64,000 nt of DNA from an uncultured Clostridia bacterium (GTDB lineage: Bacteria > Bacillota > Clostridia > Oscillospirales > Ruminococcaceae), in the NCBI GenBank assembly GCA_947624745.1, contig CANQLR010000004.1, forward strand, positions 28,441 through 92,440, read 5' to 3'. Positions 60,983 to 64,000 of the stretch are shown here, in pieces. Position 1 is the first letter of the stretch; every line of letters starts with the position of its first letter. The position numbers and the translations under genes were made by a program. Under the pieces are notes generated by a model. It saw only the letters and a program-made list of their open reading frames with translations, was not told where the DNA came from and did no database searches.

Positions 60983-61855
60983 ATGCCGCCCTACAAAATT
61001 TTTACAGACGCCACCGCCGACATCACCGACGTTTTCATGAACGGCCTCCCCGAGGTGGACGTGGTGCCAATGAACGTCGAGATCGCCGGAAAAGACTTTG
61101 TTTACGGCCCCGGCGGGAACATCACCGTCGAGGAATTTTACGAAATGCAGCGCGCCGGCAGCTTCGCCACTACCTCGCAGATCAATCCCGAGGTCTATCG
61201 CGAAGCGTTTGAGCCGACTTTGAAGGCCGGAATTGACATTATTTACCTCTGCTTTTCCTCGGGACTTTCGGGCACGATCCAGTCCGCAATGCTCTGCGTC
61301 GACGAGCTGCGGGCAGACTACCCCGAACGGCGGATTGAGTGCGTCGACACCCTCTGCGCGTCGCTCGGCGAGGGCTTTTTGGTCCACGAGGCCGCGAAAA
61401 AACAGGCCGAGGGGCTCGGTTTTGACGAGCTTATAAAGTGGGTGATGCTTAACCGGTTTAACGTCTGTCACTGGTTCACCGTCGATATTTTCGACCATCT
61501 GAGGCACGGCGGGCGGGTCTCCGGGGTGACTGCCGCCGCCGGGACACTTTTGCAAATTAAGCCGCTTTTGCACGTCGACGACGAAGGCAGGCTCGAGGTC
61601 ATGGGGAAGCCGAGAGGCCGCAAGCAGGCGATAAAGCTCCAGATAGAAAAGATCACCGAGGGCTGGGAGCCGGGCATCGGAAATCTTGTTTTAGTCGGCC
61701 ACGGCAGCAATCCCGAGGGCGCGGAAACCCTTAAAAGCGAGCTTTTAGCGGCCTGCCCCAGTGCGGATATACATACTCTCGACATTGGCCCGATCATCGG
61801 CGCACACACCGGCCCTGGCATGCTCGCGGTAATTTACTGGGGGACGAATCGCTAA
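60983..61855 (+). CDS. DegV family fatty-acid-binding protein
   Basis: 290 residues. DegV proteins bind fatty acids and serve as FakB subunits of fatty-acid kinase. The family blocks are IFTDATADI, TSQINPEVYREAF, YLCFSSGLSGTIQSA, RIECVDTLCASLGEG and FTVDIFDHLRHGGRVS, followed by IKPLLHVDDEGRL. ATG 60983 has AAAAGGAG. The longer frame begins upstream of the promoter and is rejected. Confidence 0.92.
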   Translation: MPPYKIFTDATADITDVFMNGLPEVDVVPMNVEIAGKDFVYGPGGNITVEEFYEMQRAGSFATTSQINPEVYREAFEPTLKAGIDIIYLCFSSGLSGTIQSAMLCVDELRADYPERRIECVDTLCASLGEGFLVHEAAKKQAEGLGFDELIKWVMLNRFNVCHWFTVDIFDHLRHGGRVSGVTAAAGTLLQIKPLLHVDDEGRLEVMGKPRGRKQAIKLQIEKITEGWEPGIGNLVLVGHGSNPEGAETLKSELLAACPSADIHTLDIGPIIGAHTGPGMLAVIYWGTNR

Positions 61856-62042
61856 GAAAGTTAGCAGATTCGGCATAGAAGCAGGCCGGAAGGTTCTTAC
61901 AGAAATTGCAACTAATTTGATAGATCGAAATTAAAGGATAAAATTAAATCATATAACGACACTGAAGGTCATCATATTATGCGAAGATATTGGATCTACC
62001 TATAAAATTCCGATTTATCCGTAAATATGCACACTTCTATAT

Positions 62043-62113
62043 GCAAAAAGCAGACGGTTATCGCCTGCTTTTGCTGTTTATGCGGGGCTGCCGACCCGGC
62101 CTGCTTTTTGCAA
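62043..62113. terminator. Terminator hairpins between degV and XRE remnant
   Basis: AAAAAGCAG...GCCTGCTTTT forms a hairpin on the plus strand, and a second GCCTGCTTTTTGC arm can pair with it for the minus strand. The region serves converging transcripts. 61856-62042 shows no gene. Confidence 0.6.
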
Positions 62114-62124
62114 TTTCGGATATA

Positions 62125-63174
62125 TCAGCTCTCAAGAGCGGCTTCGAGGGTGCGGACGATCTCTTTATACCAGTCCCTGCCCGACCATCTTTGCGCGGCG
62201 GGCGAGGTTTTCATGTCGCCGATCATGAACCGGGCGGTTTCGAGGCCGTCCCCCGGGGCGGGCTGCACCGAAAGACCCTTTAAAAGCGGCGTTTTCAGCT
62301 CGTGAGCGCGGACGCCGCGCATTTTCAGCGCAAGCCCGCAGGCGCGTTCGAGGTGGAGCCGCGCGGGTTGCTCCTCCTCCGAAAGATCGGCAGCAAGGCT
62401 GTGCAGGTTGAAAATTTGCCGCATGGTCTCGAACCCCGCGCCGTCGTTTTTGTAAACCTCCTCAAATATTTTTGCGACCGTTCCGAGCAGCTCTTCGCCC
62501 TCGCTGCGACTCAGGATCCCGTCCTGCGCGAGGCGAACGGACATGTAAAACAGGCCGTCGAGCGTGTGAAAAGCGTAGCTGCGGACGTCCGCCAAAAGCT
62601 CCTCGCCGCAGGTGAATTCTGCCTCGATCCGCTCGCGGGAGTGCATCGCCCAACCCGCGCGGGAGGCCCATTTTTCGGCGCCCTGCGTATCCCTCGAAGC
62701 CGCATGACTGACCGCCGCGAGGCGAATCGCCTGACCGCGGAAATAGCTGTCGCCGGAGCGCAAAAGGAGCACCGCGAGCTCGGTTATCTCCTTAACATAC
62801 TTAACTTTGTCAGCGTCGAAGTACGCAGCCATCAGGTGTTCCTGCACGCGCGGGTCGTTCGGCAGCTGCCGGTACGCCTCCCGCCAGACGGCAAGGTGCC
62901 GCTCCCCGCGCTCGCCGGTGCGGAAAAGCTCCTCGGCGCGGGTCTCGAAGTCCCTGTAAAGCGCCTCCTCATCGAGCTTTTCGGCGCACAGGAGCTCGTC
63001 GACGGTGATCCCGAAGAAGCGGGAGATCGCCGGCAGGAGCGTGATGTCGGGCATGGTCTCCGCACGCTCCCATTTTGATTCATATTGGAATTATATTCCT
63101 AAAAATTCGGCTAATTTTTCCTGCGAAACACCCTTTTCCCGTCGGAGGGCGCGCAATTTTTCGTTAAAGTTCAT
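62125..63174 (-). pseudogene. XRE-family regulator interrupted by stop in its helix-turn-helix
   Basis: From ATG 63174 (AAAGGAG site) the frame reads MNFNEKLRALRREKGVSQEK, LAEFLGI, then TAA at 63091-63093, then FQYESKWERAETMPDITLLPAI, FFGITVDELL in the same frame. Undamaged relatives have a sense codon where the TAA is. About 300 further codons of a helical, TPR-like domain follow to 62125. Restart at ATG 63054 would give a protein without a working DNA-binding domain. The rest is intact, so the loss looks recent, or is a sequencing error. Confidence 0.8.
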
Positions 63175-63249
63175 AACTGTCTCCTTTCATTTTCGCGGCC
63201 GCAGGTCTATTATACCGCGCGGGCGCGGAAAGGGCAATAACCTGTTTGG

Positions 63250-64000
63250 GGAGGCGAGGGGCGAGGGGGTCAACCGAAGGGCGAAGGCCCAACGCCCACG
63301 GAGTGGGCGGTGGACGCCGTTGGACGGGTTTGTACTATCTTTATAAATTGCAAAAATTTGACAGTTTGCATAGCTTTGTGATTACTACGACGGCGGGAAT
63401 TGCGCCGAATGGCGCAATTAGGGCTTCGCCTCCTGCTCACTGCGTTTCAGCCGGGTTCAGTATGCACCCCAACAGGGCTGAAACAAGGTATTCGCTTCGC
63501 TCATGCTAATTTAAGCCCCCTCCCCTGCCCTTCCCGGCGGGGAGGTGGTTCAAAGTCTGCACTTTTGTGACTTACAGAATGTAGGTGCGGAAAATGCGCG
63601 GCGAAGCCCGAGCGGCAGCGGAGCTGCCGCCAAGCCAAGCCCGCTTGCGGGCTTGGCGGGTGCACGCTCCGCGTGCGCCCGGGCTTCGCCCCCGGCTTAC
63701 AGCGCTTTTTCCAATTTCGATATTGCCCTGCATTAGCTGCCAAAAGGTATTCGCTCGCAGGCGAGCTCATGCTGTTTTAAGCGCCCTCCCCCTCCAAGCC
63801 TTGAGCAGACTTTCGGATATTTCGCAACCCCCTCCCGGTGGGAGGAGGCTCGACGTTTGCGCCAAAGTTGTTTCCCGCGGCTCTGTCCTCTGATTTCTGT
63901 CTTCTGCTGTCTGTTAGGGCGAAGCCCTCATTCCCGCTTCACCTCGCCATCTCCAGTCCCCACAACCGCAGCCCGTTTTGACCCCCGCCACCCCACCCTC
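63250..64000. repeat. Dispersed hairpin-rich intergenic repeat, copy 7
   Basis: About 750 bases to the window end. It shares the GTTGGACGGGTTTGTACT tract and the following 80 bases with copy 1 (3513-3600) at very high identity, and the CTTTTTCCAATTTCGATAT to GACTTTCGGATATT segment with 3640-3765. Hairpins include GCCCAC/GTGGGC (turn GGA), GGCGGCAGC/GCTGCCGCC (turn GGA), AAGCCCGCTTGCGGGCTT and GTGCACGC/GCGTGCGC (turn TCC). No gene is visible. Confidence 0.85.

Overview
The window looks like a chromosomal segment of an anaerobic, endospore-forming Clostridia, probably of the Oscillospiraceae/Ruminococcaceae type. The evidence is gene content: SpoIIID, both dipicolinate synthase subunits, a small 2[4Fe-4S] ferredoxin, a BceRS-AB bacitracin-type module, McrBC, DUF1846, and methionine synthesis by the acetyl-homoserine route. 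Most of the sequence is G+C rich. The 40.7-52.6 kb block and a few single genes are visibly richer in A+T and look acquired.

Layout. 0-3.4 kb: metY end, metA, a signal-peptidase-like protein with a lost active-site serine, and a tRNA-Thr/tRNA-Gly operon. 3.4-10.9 kb: two ECF sigma factors (one with a putative anti-sigma partner) and dpaAB, separated by long non-coding hairpin-rich repeats. 10.9-19.9 kb: rodA-galK-trmB, a ferredoxin, a VTC/DUF4956 pair, a GH2 glycosidase and a VOC protein. 19.9-28.8 kb: McrBC, DUF1846, a thioredoxin with a miniature ferredoxin:thioredoxin reductase, three unknown small genes, a phosphodiesterase and araD. 28.8-40.4 kb: regulators, acetyltransferases, a GGDEF protein, the BceRS-AB locus with a 29-codon gene at its end, spoIIID, and an ArsR-like regulator.

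40.7-52.6 kb is an accessory island. Its core is a three-gene minus-strand operon with its own consensus promoter: a K+ channel with a C-terminal RyR-like domain, a TIR-TM-beta-propeller-PDZ protein, and a SLOG-SLATT membrane protein. These parts match a nucleotide-signal immune system in which a TIR enzyme makes an NAD-derived messenger and membrane effectors respond. This combination is the best candidate for an undescribed system here. The island continues with a lipoprotein, an unknown protein and decayed methyltransferase and helicase genes.

52.7-60.8 kb: an AraC-type regulator divergent from a six-gene sugar operon. The enzymes fit L-galactose oxidation to 2-keto-3-deoxygluconate through L-galactonate, D-tagaturonate and D-altronate. 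The last gene, fucU, is preceded by two extra copies of its own 5' end. 60.8-64 kb: degV behind a possible pseudoknot leader, an XRE regulator broken by a stop codon inside its DNA-binding domain, and another large repeat.

Two genome-wide patterns stand out. One is a family of intergenic elements built from chained perfect hairpins whose stems vary while the trinucleotide turns (GAA, GGA, TTC, TCC) stay constant. The other is a promoter style with TTGCA(A/T)-like -35 boxes, 17-bp spacers and TGC or GTG just before the -10 box.
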